From: Rickettsiales bacterium
Lineage (GTDB): Bacteria; Pseudomonadota; Alphaproteobacteria; UBA8366
Direction of reading: 5' to 3'
Length of the DNA stretch: 64,000 nucleotides
Assembly (NCBI GenBank): GCA_002724555.1
Contig: PBOZ01000069.1
Span: forward strand, 1-64,000
Under the pieces are notes generated by a model. That model searched no databases. It saw only the letters and a list, made by a program, of their open reading frames with translations, and was not told the DNA's origin. Shown piece after piece: positions 1 through 9,589 of this stretch; within the stretch, counting starts at the first letter, position 1, and the number at the start of each line of letters is the position of its first letter. Position numbers and translations under genes: made by a program.

Positions 1-204
1 GCATCTCTGTGATGTAATAGAATTAGATCGAAAAGAATTGAGCATTGGCCAATTTCATCGGCAGATTACTGTCGTGTGTGATGCATTCATATTACTGAGA
101 CCCGCATGATCAATGGGAACTTTGTAAGCCAAATCGCGCAGAGACATCTTATATCCTCAACGTCTCCATTGACGAACCCAACTCCGAGCAACGGAATAAA
201 AGAA

Positions 205-1419
205 TCAAAGTCCAAGTTCCGCTTTTGCGATTATATTGTGCTGAATTTCATTCGATCCGGAATAGATCGAGACCTTGCGAAAATGAAGATAATTTGGCGT
301 ACAACCATTCGCGTAATCCGCACCGATGGGCGCTTCATTCCAGCCCTGTGTTAAGGCGGTATAGAGATAAGGTTGGGCATAATAGCCGACAGCCTGCATT
401 TTTAACTCAGTCAATTGTTGCTGACTTTCGGTATTTCGAATTTTGAAGATATTTGCTTCGGCACCGAGCGGCTGTCCCCCGAGATCGCCACTGCGAGACA
501 ATGCGTCCACGGACCGAAGCATTAACGCTTCAAGCGTTTTAAGTTCAAGCTCAACAGCCGCAATCTTACGGGCAAACCCGCGGTCTTCCGATAGCGGTGC
601 GCCACCGGACATTTCATCTTCGGCGGCAATCATTTTGAGCTGGCTAAGTAGTTTCTTATGCGGGCCAAGGGAGCCACCCGACATCCGCTCATGTGCAAGT
701 AAGTATTTGCCAATGCCCCACCCATTGCCAATTTCGCCAACTGTATTTTCAACAGGAACACGAACATCGTCAAAAAAAACCATATTGGTTTCATGCAGAC
801 CATCCATTAGGACGATTGGGCTCATGGAAATTCCGGGCGTCTGGAGATCTAACAAAATAAACGTAATGCCCTGCTGCTTGCGATCTTCGTTAGAGGTTCG
901 TGCAAGTAAGAAACACCAATCAGACCAGTGCGCCTTGGTAGTCCAGGTCTTAGTCCCGTTTATAATCCAGTAATCGCCATCCCGCTTGGCAGTAGTGGTT
1001 AAGGAGGCGAGATCGGAACCCGAACCTGGCTCAGAATATCCCTGACACCAAACATCTTCGCCCGAAAGCATGCGTGGCAAGAATTTTTGCTTTTGCGCAT
1101 CCGTGCCAAAACCCATTAAAACTGGTCCACACATATTGATACCGAATGAGATCAAACGGGGTGCTGCTGCTAAGGCGTGTTCTTCATCAAAAATATACTT
1201 TTGCGCTAACGTCCAACCCGGCCCGCCAAATTCCGCGGGCCAGTTAGGGGCAACCCACCCTTTGGCATGCAGCATGCGGTGCCAATTCATAATGTCGTCC
1301 CGCTGCAGCTCGATGCCGTTTTCTACCTTGTGACGTAGACCCTTGGGCAGAGATGCTGCTAAGAAGCGGCGGACGTTCTGGCGAAATTCCTTATCCTCCG
1401 CACCGAATTCGATATCCAT
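205..1419 (-). CDS. acyl-CoA dehydrogenase family protein
   Basis: Full-length ORF with ACAD hallmarks (WCQGYSEPGSGSDLASLTT, NEIQHNIIAKAELGL C-terminus). Confidence 0.93.
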   Translation of the reverse strand: MDIEFGAEDKEFRQNVRRFLAASLPKGLRHKVENGIELQRDDIMNWHRMLHAKGWVAPNWPAEFGGPGWTLAQKYIFDEEHALAAAPRLISFGINMCGPVLMGFGTDAQKQKFLPRMLSGEDVWCQGYSEPGSGSDLASLTTTAKRDGDYWIINGTKTWTTKAHWSDWCFLLARTSNEDRKQQGITFILLDLQTPGISMSPIVLMDGLHETNMVFFDDVRVPVENTVGEIGNGWGIGKYLLAHERMSGGSLGPHKKLLSQLKMIAAEDEMSGGAPLSEDRGFARKIAAVELELKTLEALMLRSVDALSRSGDLGGQPLGAEANIFKIRNTESQQQLTELKMQAVGYYAQPYLYTALTQGWNEAPIGADYANGCTPNYLHFRKVSIYSGSNEIQHNIIAKAELGL

Positions 1420-1501
1420 TATATAAACTCTCTACGCAGACCAAATAAGGCGAGTATACGATCATTAAGAGAGATTTGTCAGAAGAGAGGAAAAAGTTGG
1501 T

Positions 1502-2269
1502 TCAAAAGTTGTCTTTGCGCTTTCGGGTTTCAGCGAAAACCGCCACTAAATCTGCGCCGCTCAGTCCAACAGTTGATTGTAAATTTTCACTCATCGGGCG
1601 CAAAAATGGGTTGGTGGTACGTTCTAAACCAATTGTCGTGGGAACGGTTGGCAAGCCCTTTGCCCGCAAATCGTCAATTTCCTTGCTGCGTGCCACTAGG
1701 CGGTCGTTACCAGGCTCCACCGACAGCGCAAACTGCGCGTTTGCCTGTGTGTATTCATGCGCGCAGTAAACGGTTGTTTCATCGGGAAGATCCATAAGTT
1801 TCTGCAGGCTGTTCCACATCATCGCCGGTGTCCCTTCGAACAAACGCCCGCAGCCAAGCGCAAACAAAGTGTCTCCGACAAATGCAACGCCTTCACTCTC
1901 GAAGTAATACGCTATATGTCCGGTCGTATGACCGGGAACTTCGAATACCTTGGCTGTCATGGACCCAAACGCATAATCATCCCCCTCAGATACTCGCACG
2001 TCGATACCCGGAATGCGTTCTGCGTCGTTGGCGGCCCCTACAATGGTACACCCCCAACGCTCTTTGAGAGATAGATTTGCGCCAGTATGGTCGCCGTGGT
2101 GATGGGTATTAAGGATATGGGAAAGACGCCAGTTATTTTCCTCTAGTCCGGCGTTTACGGCGTCCGCGTCGGGTGTGTCGATGCTCGCAGTCAGCCCTGA
2201 AACAGTATCATGGGCGAGAAAACCGTAGTTGTCAGATCTACAAGGAAACTGATGAATTTGCAGGGGCAT
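1502..2269 (-). CDS. gloB: hydroxyacylglutathione hydrolase (glyoxalase II)
   Basis: Metallo-beta-lactamase motif THHHGDHTGAN, VFEVPGHTTGHIAY, FVGDTLFALGCGRLFEGT, YCAHEYT. Confidence 0.93.
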   Translation of the reverse strand: MPLQIHQFPCRSDNYGFLAHDTVSGLTASIDTPDADAVNAGLEENNWRLSHILNTHHHGDHTGANLSLKERWGCTIVGAANDAERIPGIDVRVSEGDDYAFGSMTAKVFEVPGHTTGHIAYYFESEGVAFVGDTLFALGCGRLFEGTPAMMWNSLQKLMDLPDETTVYCAHEYTQANAQFALSVEPGNDRLVARSKEIDDLRAKGLPTVPTTIGLERTTNPFLRPMSENLQSTVGLSGADLVAVFAETRKRKDNF

Positions 2270-2374
2270 AAACTAATTCTCCGAAATTGCCGTGGTCGAT
2301 CATGACTATGAATCTAGACGTTTATCATTGATTTTTAAGCTAGCTGAAAGGTAGCAATTTGACATGCTTTCATA

Positions 2375-3502
2375 TCAAAACGACTCCCGTATCATTGCCT
2401 CATAGTCTTCGTCTGTCGCGTTGCGCGGATTGGTTAGGGCAGACAAATCTTTCTTAGCATATGCGATCAAATCCGGAATGTCCTCTTCCTCTAAGCCCAT
2501 TGCCTGTAATCCGGACGGCAGGCCTATATCGGCGTTCATTGCTGCGACCGCCTCCGCTATATCGGCACCCTGCGCCAATCCTATTACTTGGCGCAAACGT
2601 TCAAACTTCTCATCGCATTCGGACGCATTAAACCGAAGCACCGCGGGTAAAAATACAGCGTTCAAAGTTCCATGATGCAAATTTAGGCGTTCAATTCGAC
2701 CCGCCGCATGGCTCATCGCATGAACCGCACCCAGACCTTTTATAAAAGACATTGCCCCCTCAGTGGAGCACATCATCATTTGCCAACGAGCATCGCGATT
2801 ATTGCCATCCTTAACCGCTTGAGGGAGGTTGCGCCAACCCCTCCACAATCCGTCAAGCGCGATACCGTCAGCGGGCGGATTAACCGTGGGTGTCAAAAAC
2901 GCCTCTATGCAATGTGTTATCGCGTCCATACCAGTGGCCGCTGTCATCATTTGTGGTAAACCTAAAGTAAGTTCTGGATCGCAGATGGCAGCTTTTGGAA
3001 CAAAGAGTGGACTTGCGAAAGTCAACTTGCGGCCATCGTCCATTATGATGACAAACCCGACGGAGACCTCACTCCCCGTTCCGGCTGTGGTTGGCATGGC
3101 AATAAGAGGCGCGACGGATTGAACTCGTTTTGCACCTCCGGCCAATGGATCAAATTGCGCCAATGGACCACCGCTGCCAGCAAGTAGCGCGACGGCTTTA
3201 CCTAGGTCCATTGAAGAGCCACCGCCAATGGCGAGGATGCCATCGCAGCTATCTTCCTTAAACTGTTCAAAAGCCTTCAAGGCGGCGGATTCCGTTGGAT
3301 TACCAGGAGTTTCATCGAAAATCGAGATCGGCACATCAGAACCGATCGCCTCGATTGCTATTTCGACAAGCCCTGCCGCACGTACCCCATTGTCCGTTGC
3401 GATAAATGGTTTAGAAATTTCCGCGCGGCGGAGTTCGGTTGGAATTTTTTGGACCGCCCCGAAGTCGAAATGGGTTGTCGTCAAATACGTCAATGTCGCC
3501 AT
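2375..3502 (-). CDS. iron-containing alcohol dehydrogenase
   Basis: GGGSSMDLGKAVALL, PTTAGTGSEV, GAVHAMSHAAG, HHGTLNAVFLPAVLRFN motifs. Confidence 0.92.
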   Translation of the reverse strand: MATLTYLTTTHFDFGAVQKIPTELRRAEISKPFIATDNGVRAAGLVEIAIEAIGSDVPISIFDETPGNPTESAALKAFEQFKEDSCDGILAIGGGSSMDLGKAVALLAGSGGPLAQFDPLAGGAKRVQSVAPLIAMPTTAGTGSEVSVGFVIIMDDGRKLTFASPLFVPKAAICDPELTLGLPQMMTAATGMDAITHCIEAFLTPTVNPPADGIALDGLWRGWRNLPQAVKDGNNRDARWQMMMCSTEGAMSFIKGLGAVHAMSHAAGRIERLNLHHGTLNAVFLPAVLRFNASECDEKFERLRQVIGLAQGADIAEAVAAMNADIGLPSGLQAMGLEEEDIPDLIAYAKKDLSALTNPRNATDEDYEAMIRESF

Positions 3503-3523
3503 GTTGCATCCTAGGTTTTAATG

Positions 3524-3556
3524 CGGGTACGGGTACGGGTACGAGTACGTGTGCGT
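3524..3556. repeat. short hexanucleotide tandem repeat (GGGTAC)n, partly degenerate
   Basis: Direct reading: gcgggtacgggtacgggtacgagtacgtgtgcg, just upstream of the Fe-ADH start codon. Confidence 0.85.
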
Positions 3557-3656
3557 TTACACGTTACCCACGGCATACCGATCGAGCCAAGTTTCTATGT
3601 TGAAACTAATTTGCTTAAAATACACAAGCGCGTTTCGGGTTGTCAGTTCTTAATAA

Positions 3657-4160
3657 TTACAAACGGGTGGGATTGGGCGCATTCCCGTAAACGTCGGCCG
3701 GTTCAAAAAGCTTTGTTGCCTCCTCAAACTTAAGTTGTGGAGCAAGATTTTCGGCTTGTCCTAGTGGTACAGAGCGATAAAAGCAGGAACGGTATCCAAC
3801 GTGACAGCTAGCTCCAGAGCCCCCAACTTGGACGCGTAACCAAAGGGCGTCCTGGTCGTCATCTATGCGCATCTCTATGACCCGCTGGATAAGGCCGCTA
3901 CTTGAACCCTTGTGCCAAAGGCATCCACGGCTTCTACTCCAATAGTGCGCTTCTTCGGTTTCAATTGTTCTTTTTAGCGCCTCATTATTCATATACCCGA
4001 GCATCAGAACGTCACCCGTAGCGGCGTCAGTTGTAATGCAGGGTATCAGGCCATCCGTACCGAACTTCGGTGCCAAGTCACTGCTCTCCTCGACTTGTTC
4101 GACAGACTTGCGGGCCTTAAACAGAGGAAAGCTCCTGCCATCGTCATTCTCAGGCGTCAT
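3657..4160 (-). CDS. hisI: phosphoribosyl-AMP cyclohydrolase (start trimmed to internal Met MTPENDDGR)
   Basis: [42 protein letters not shown] motifs; overlaps folE 3' end. Confidence 0.9.
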   Translation of the reverse strand: MTPENDDGRSFPLFKARKSVEQVEESSDLAPKFGTDGLIPCITTDAATGDVLMLGYMNNEALKRTIETEEAHYWSRSRGCLWHKGSSSGLIQRVIEMRIDDDQDALWLRVQVGGSGASCHVGYRSCFYRSVPLGQAENLAPQLKFEEATKLFEPADVYGNAPNPTRL

Positions 4161-4803
4161 CAATGCTGCTCCTTCCGCCACCAACAATCGACAGAAACTC
4201 TTGGCGGATCATTGGGTCGTCGCGGAATGAACCCAACATGCGGCTCGTGACCATGCTGACGCCCGGTTTGTGGATACCGCGCGTGGTCATACATTGATGC
4301 GCCGCCTCAATGACGACGCCGACTCCCCGCGGCTTCAAGACATCTTGGATTGTACCCGCAATTTGCGCGGTAAGCGTCTCTTGGATCTGCATCCGTTTTG
4401 CAAACACTTCGACGACGCGTGCCAATTTAGAAATTCCGACTACGCGGTTCGCCGGCAAGTAGCCGATATGTGCCTTGCCTAGGATAGGAACGATGTGATG
4501 CTCACAATACGATTCGAGACGAATATCGCGTATAACGATCATCTCGTTATAGTCAGCCGTCTCCTCAAATGTCGTTGTTAGCAACGAAACCGGGTCCTCG
4601 TGATATCCGGCAAAAAACTCTTCATAGGCCCGCACAACGCGATTTGGTGTATCGACGAGGCCTTCACGGTCGGGGTCATCACCGGCCCATTCAATCAGGG
4701 TTCGAACGGCTGCTTCCGCTTCAGCCTGGCTGGGTCTCTGTCGCCTTGTCGATTTTTTTTCCACCGCACTCTTAGGGCGACCCCCGACATTAGTTGAATT
4801 CAT
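4150..4803 (-). CDS. folE: GTP cyclohydrolase I (start trimmed to MNSTNVGG)
   Basis: [44 protein letters not shown]. Confidence 0.94.
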   Translation of the reverse strand: MNSTNVGGRPKSAVEKKSTRRQRPSQAEAEAAVRTLIEWAGDDPDREGLVDTPNRVVRAYEEFFAGYHEDPVSLLTTTFEETADYNEMIVIRDIRLESYCEHHIVPILGKAHIGYLPANRVVGISKLARVVEVFAKRMQIQETLTAQIAGTIQDVLKPRGVGVVIEAAHQCMTTRGIHKPGVSMVTSRMLGSFRDDPMIRQEFLSIVGGGRSSIDDA

Positions 4804-4869
4804 TGCAATTCCTTTCCCAAGACCAGCCTCGGTTCTTAAGGATATGTAATACTTGTAAATCAGAATTGA

Positions 4870-4883
4870 AACGTTATAACGTT
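4870..4883. promoter_or_regulatory. candidate Zur operator (14-bp perfect palindrome AACGTTATAACGTT)
   Basis: Perfect inverted repeat with GTTATAAC core in the folE/zur divergent intergenic region; resembles the proteobacterial Zur-box core. Confidence 0.7.
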
Positions 4884-4913
4884 GCTTTTCGTGATTACAA
4901 GAAGGGATAGGAT

Positions 4914-5420
4914 ATGATGACTTCGTCACCTCAACCTAAACCCTGCTTTGATAATAATTGCGGCGAGCAGCATGAGCCATCTGAACGTTTGGCAATGGCC
5001 GCAGCTTTGTGCAAAAAACGTGGAACTCAGTTTACAAAATTACGGCGCCGAATTCTAGAGTTACTTTGGGATAACGGTCGTCCGATGGGGGCCTATGAGC
5101 TTATCGATGCCTTAACGCCGGATGATTCTCGCCGCGTCGGACCACCCACTGTATATCGCGGACTTGAATTTTTAACATCCCAGGGACTTGTGGCAAAAAT
5201 CGAGAGCCGAAACGCCTACGTCCCGCTAACGCATCCCGAGCGCCACCTTGATTGTCTTTTTTTTATTTGTATTAAGTGCGGCAAATCAGACCAGTTTGAA
5301 GACCAGCGCCTTGAAAGTTTAATCTCCGAATGTGCGGCGAGAATCGGTTTCCATACGCAACGCCGGGTTGTCGAAGTGGAAGGAACCTGTTCGAATTGCG
5401 CATTTGGCGCAACAATCTGA
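4914..5420 (+). CDS. zur: Fur-family transcriptional regulator, Zur type
   Basis: Winged-helix [17 protein letters not shown]-type motif, two CxxC zinc motifs (CIKCGK, CSNC). Confidence 0.85.
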   Translation: MMTSSPQPKPCFDNNCGEQHEPSERLAMAAALCKKRGTQFTKLRRRILELLWDNGRPMGAYELIDALTPDDSRRVGPPTVYRGLEFLTSQGLVAKIESRNAYVPLTHPERHLDCLFFICIKCGKSDQFEDQRLESLISECAARIGFHTQRRVVEVEGTCSNCAFGATI

Positions 5421-5598
5421 AAAGGCCAGTACTTCAAAGTCGAACGCAGCTTACTTTGAGGCGACCTCCATTTATAATACTCAGCATATTTAAGTCAGCA
5501 GTAGGGCGACTGTCCTGATAACTTTGTTGAATGTCTGCCCGTTTCCCTCATTTAGCGACATATCCGACCACAGGGCTACCAAGGAAACCAAAAGGTTT

Positions 5599-5693
5599 TG
5601 GCGGAAGAGAGTGAGAGTCGAACTCACCGGGACCGTTTAACGCCCCCCAACGGTTTTGAAGACCGCGCGCGACACCAGCCGCGATTCCCTTCC
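5599..5693 (-). tRNA. selC: tRNA-Sec (anticodon TCA)
   Basis: 95 nt; 8-bp acceptor stem GGAAGGGA/TCTCTTCC, anticodon loop CTTCAAA, long variable arm, GGTGAGTTCGACTCTCAC T-arm, encoded GCCA; strong resemblance to E. coli selC. Confidence 0.96.
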
Positions 5694-5928
5694 AAAAACG
5701 ATATCAATAGATAGCCGGGCTCGATTGCAAATAAAATCCGGGAGTAGAAACAAAAAGTCCTCCAAAATTCTCTATTTTTTCGCACAAGCTGGTTTTCTGG
5801 CGATTTGGCAAATAAGCACCGTACTTTTCATAAACCAATCGTCTACAACCTCGGCATCGCTTGTTAGTAGTTAATTGCAAAATTGATTTTTTCCCCAATT
5901 ACAGCAAATTAACCGCTATTATCGTTTT

Positions 5929-6546
5929 ATGTCGTACCACCTTTACAATCGCCTGGGTTCTGGTGGGTTTGTTGTCGAAGCAGCCCTTACCCTCGCAAAA
6001 GTCGATTTTGAGCTCACGGAGCTAGACTCTAAAGTAGGCACGCCCCTACCGGAAAGTTTCCGAGAGACCAACCCCTGGGGACAGGTGCCAACATTGATCT
6101 TACCCGATGGGACGACGATGACAGAATCCACCGCGATACTGATCCATCTGGCAGCCTGTTTTCCGGAAAAGGCGCTTGCCCCTGCGCCTGGCACATCCGA
6201 GCATGCCCAATTTCTGCGCTGGACGGTTTTCGCAGGCGTAAACCTTTATGGATCTGTTGTTCGCCGCGGCTATCCCTTTCGATTTACAGACGACGAGGAG
6301 GGTCACAAAGCAATTCGCACCGCGGCTATCCGAAGGATGGGAGAAGCGTTGCTTGTGATAGAAGACCATATTAAAGGCCCATTCTTACTCGGCAAAAGTA
6401 TGAGTTTAGCCGATATCTATATTGCCATGTTTTTCATTTGGCATCGCGGAGAGATAGAAGCACCCAGGCTTTTTGCGCTTACTAATCAAGTTCGTTCGGA
6501 TCGGGTCATAGGACCGATATGGCGACGCCACTTCGGCGAACGTTGA
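5929..6546 (+). CDS. glutathione S-transferase family protein
   Basis: N-terminal thioredoxin-like fold with NPWGQVPTLILPDGTTMTESTAILIHL. Confidence 0.88.
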   Translation: MSYHLYNRLGSGGFVVEAALTLAKVDFELTELDSKVGTPLPESFRETNPWGQVPTLILPDGTTMTESTAILIHLAACFPEKALAPAPGTSEHAQFLRWTVFAGVNLYGSVVRRGYPFRFTDDEEGHKAIRTAAIRRMGEALLVIEDHIKGPFLLGKSMSLADIYIAMFFIWHRGEIEAPRLFALTNQVRSDRVIGPIWRRHFGER

Positions 6547-6555
6547 GGCTATTTT

Positions 6556-7893
6556 ATGCAACGTGACCGCACGATATTTCATCCCGATTACAAGCCGGAG
6601 CCTTATTGGTGGGAGGCGGCACGGCCCAGCACCGATTATTCCACCAACCTGCCACGCGAGACGGAAATATTCGTCATTGGCAGCGGCTATTCTGGGCTTT
6701 CGGCCGCACTTGAATTAGCCAAAGAAGGCCGTTCCGTCACTGTAGTTGACGCTCTTACGTTTGGTGAGGCCGCTAGTAGTCGGAATGGCGGTGGCGTAAG
6801 CGCCGGCGTTAATATTGGCAAGGGCATTTCCGGCGGCCCAGGCCAATCATACCGTTCAGATAGTTTATTAAATGGCCTCCTTTCAGAGAGTGCTGCTGCT
6901 TTCGAGTTTATCAGCACCCTTATCCAACGCGAGGGCATTGAATGTCATTTTGAGAAGAGAGGCCGCTTCGTTGGCGCGGTTACACCCGACCACTTTAACG
7001 GGATGAAAGAAAAGGCAGAAACGCTCAACCGAACAATACAGGTTGGGGCAAAGATCATTCCCAAAGTAGATCAACGCCGAGAAATCGGTAGTGACTTTTA
7101 TTACGGTGGCATGACTATTGAGCGGGCCGGGAAACTTCACCCAGCTCTCCTTCATAAAGGAATGCTTAACGCTTGCCATCGAGCCGGCGTAACACTTTGC
7201 GCTCATTGCCGGGTCGAACAGATAGGCGGCAGTATTGGTAAGTTTCAAATTCAAACTACCAAGGGCGATTGCCGTGCTGAGCAGGTTATCGTTGCAACCA
7301 ACGGCTATACCGGTGACCTAACACCTAAGCTGCGACGACGGATCGTTCCGATTTCGAGTCAGATCATCGCTACAGAAGAAATACCGGAAGACCTTGCGCT
7401 CGAACTTATTCCAAATGGGCGTACGATTTCTGAAAGTCCGCGCGTTACCAGCTATTATCGATTACTCCCAGGCGACCGGCGCGTGATGTATGGGGGACGA
7501 GCCCGTTTTGAAAATGTCCACCCAGACGTCAGTGCCACGCTTCTCTATCAAATGATGACCGAACGATGGCCACAACTGCGAGGCGTTCGAATTACCCATT
7601 CTTGGTCCGGTTTCGTAGCAATGACGGTCGATGCGCTCCCCCATATGGGCCAGGAGGATGGATTATATTATTGTACCGGATGCAACGGCAGTGGCGTGGC
7701 AATGATGACCCATCTTGGCAGACAAGTCGCACAACGCATCCTACAAGATGGCCAACCCGTGAGTGCCTACGAAAATCTTGATTTTCAAACGGTCCCAGTT
7801 CCATTCTACACGGGCAATCCTTGGTTCTTACCAATTATCGGCAATTACTACCGCTATCTCGATAATCGGGAACGCCGTCGTGCTGCCAGATAG
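6556..7893 (+). CDS. FAD-dependent oxidoreductase (DadA/PuuB-like)
   Basis: FVIGSGYSGLSAALELAKEGRSVTVVDA dinucleotide-binding motif; SRNGGGVSAG; C-terminal YYCTGCNGSGVAMMTHLG. Confidence 0.88.
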   Translation: MQRDRTIFHPDYKPEPYWWEAARPSTDYSTNLPRETEIFVIGSGYSGLSAALELAKEGRSVTVVDALTFGEAASSRNGGGVSAGVNIGKGISGGPGQSYRSDSLLNGLLSESAAAFEFISTLIQREGIECHFEKRGRFVGAVTPDHFNGMKEKAETLNRTIQVGAKIIPKVDQRREIGSDFYYGGMTIERAGKLHPALLHKGMLNACHRAGVTLCAHCRVEQIGGSIGKFQIQTTKGDCRAEQVIVATNGYTGDLTPKLRRRIVPISSQIIATEEIPEDLALELIPNGRTISESPRVTSYYRLLPGDRRVMYGGRARFENVHPDVSATLLYQMMTERWPQLRGVRITHSWSGFVAMTVDALPHMGQEDGLYYCTGCNGSGVAMMTHLGRQVAQRILQDGQPVSAYENLDFQTVPVPFYTGNPWFLPIIGNYYRYLDNRERRRAAR

Positions 7894-7910
7894 GGGATCG
7901 ATCGCCACGA

Positions 7911-8759
7911 TCAGTCGTAAGGTGGACAGGTCCAACCATTTGGCGAGAGAGTAAAGATTTCAAATCCATCGGCTGTCACACCAATACTGTGCTCGAATTG
8001 TGCTGACAATGAACGATCTTTCGTGACAGCGGTCCAACCGTCTTGCAAAATTTTAGTCGGATATTTCCCGGCGTTAATCATAGGCTCTATGGTGAAAAAC
8101 ATACCTTCTACCAAGCGTGGCCCGGTTCCCGGCGCGCCAAAGTGCATAATGCTTGGCGGCGAATGAAAAATCTTACCAAGCCCGTGACCGCAAAAATCGC
8201 GCACGACCGAAAAGCCTTGTTGTTCGGCGTAGAATTGGATCGCATGCCCGATGTCGCCAAGCGTTGTTCCAGGCCTCACAATTTCAATCGCCCGCATCAT
8301 ACTATCGTATGTGACCCTTACTAAATTCTTCGCCCTAATTTTTACCTTATCCCCTACCAGAAACATGCGGCTAGTATCACCGTGCCAACCATCGACAATG
8401 ACTGTGATATCGATATTGATGATGTCGCCATTGACTAAACGTTTCTTCTCATCTGGAATGCCATGACAAACAACATGATTTACCGATGTGCAGATAGACT
8501 TTGGAAAACCGCGATAATTTAATGGCGCCGGGACCGCATCGCGCTCGATAATATATTCGTGACAAAGTTGATCGAGTCGTTCGGTACTCACACCCGGGAC
8601 GACGTGCGGCGTGATGAAATCAAGAACTTCGGCAGCTAAATGCCCGGCTTTTCTCATCCCTTCGAATTCTTCCGGTCCATGAAGCTGCACACCAGCCAAT
8701 TCCGGGTCTAACATTGCCAATGCTTGCGATTGCGGATTATTCATTATGCCCTGCCTCAT
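7911..8759 (-). CDS. map: type I methionyl aminopeptidase
   Basis: NHVVCHGIPDEKKRLVNGDIINIDITVIVDGWHGDTSRMF, GHGLGKIFHSPPSI, EPMINAG. Confidence 0.95.
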   Translation of the reverse strand: MRQGIMNNPQSQALAMLDPELAGVQLHGPEEFEGMRKAGHLAAEVLDFITPHVVPGVSTERLDQLCHEYIIERDAVPAPLNYRGFPKSICTSVNHVVCHGIPDEKKRLVNGDIINIDITVIVDGWHGDTSRMFLVGDKVKIRAKNLVRVTYDSMMRAIEIVRPGTTLGDIGHAIQFYAEQQGFSVVRDFCGHGLGKIFHSPPSIMHFGAPGTGPRLVEGMFFTIEPMINAGKYPTKILQDGWTAVTKDRSLSAQFEHSIGVTADGFEIFTLSPNGWTCPPYD

Positions 8760-9496
8760 AAATAGGCTGCCTCTAACTCCAATGGCAGTCTACGAGCGAC
8801 CGATATTCCAAAGACGCTGATATCACAATCATAACATATTGTCTCCACACCGCACGCCCGCGCCGCCACTAAGGTTTCCGCGTATTTCGGATCGACATCG
8901 TCCGCTACCCTGAAGTGGTCGCAGTCACCCCGTTGAACAAGATATACCATGACTGCTCGCGCGCCTGCACGGACCATATTGGACATTTCGACTAAGTGCT
9001 TTGTTCCTCGTTTCGTCACAGAATCAGGGAACTCTGCCGCATTTCTGCGACCGGGCAAATCGCGCTTTAAATGGACATTCTTAACTTCAACGTAACAAGG
9101 CGGACGATCATCATGCTCCAACAAAATATCAATTCGGCTGTTCTGCCCATATTTCACTTCCCGGCGAAGGTTGTCGTACCCCTTTAACGTTTCAATTTGC
9201 CCGGCTTTTATCGCTTCCGTCAAAATTCCATTCGGATGTGAAGTATTTATACCAACAAGATTATCGCCAACCCGAATTAATTCCCACCGCCAATTAAGTT
9301 TTGCCTTTGGATTTCTATTCGCCGACAACCAAACCTCTGAGCCGGGCAGATTAAGACCCGTCATTGCACCCGGATTCGCGCAATGGGCGACCACGGTTTC
9401 ACCGTTTAAATCGATATCGGATAAAAACCGTTTATAGCGACGGATCAGCATCCCTTTAAACAAAGGTTCGGAAAACTTCATCAAGACCATTACCAA
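8756..9496 (-). CDS. sfsA: SfsA-family protein (DNA/RNA nuclease SfsA)
   Basis: RRYKRFLSDIDLNGETVVAHCANPGAMTGL; YVEVKNVHL; FPDSVTKRGTKHL. Confidence 0.94.
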   Translation of the reverse strand: MVMVLMKFSEPLFKGMLIRRYKRFLSDIDLNGETVVAHCANPGAMTGLNLPGSEVWLSANRNPKAKLNWRWELIRVGDNLVGINTSHPNGILTEAIKAGQIETLKGYDNLRREVKYGQNSRIDILLEHDDRPPCYVEVKNVHLKRDLPGRRNAAEFPDSVTKRGTKHLVEMSNMVRAGARAVMVYLVQRGDCDHFRVADDVDPKYAETLVAARACGVETICYDCDISVFGISVARRLPLELEAAYL

Positions 9497-9589
9497 AATT
9501 TACGTATAACCAACAAACCATACGTAGCCGATGATTTTAAAGCAATAATCAGCTCAGGCACAACAAGGTGGTTGTAAAAGGTTTCCAAA

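Noticed and set aside
443-973. Long + strand ORF opposite the acyl-CoA dehydrogenase
   Set aside because: Antisense shadow of a clear gene, low-complexity Ser/Arg/Pro composition.
3521-3733. ORF beginning MRVRVRVRVRVRLHV
   Set aside because: Translation of the hexanucleotide repeat running antisense into hisI; not a gene.
5704-5898. 64-aa minus ORF with CRGCRR, considered as a selenoprotein or zinc ribbon
   Set aside because: No family resemblance, no supported UGA context and no RBS; probably chance.
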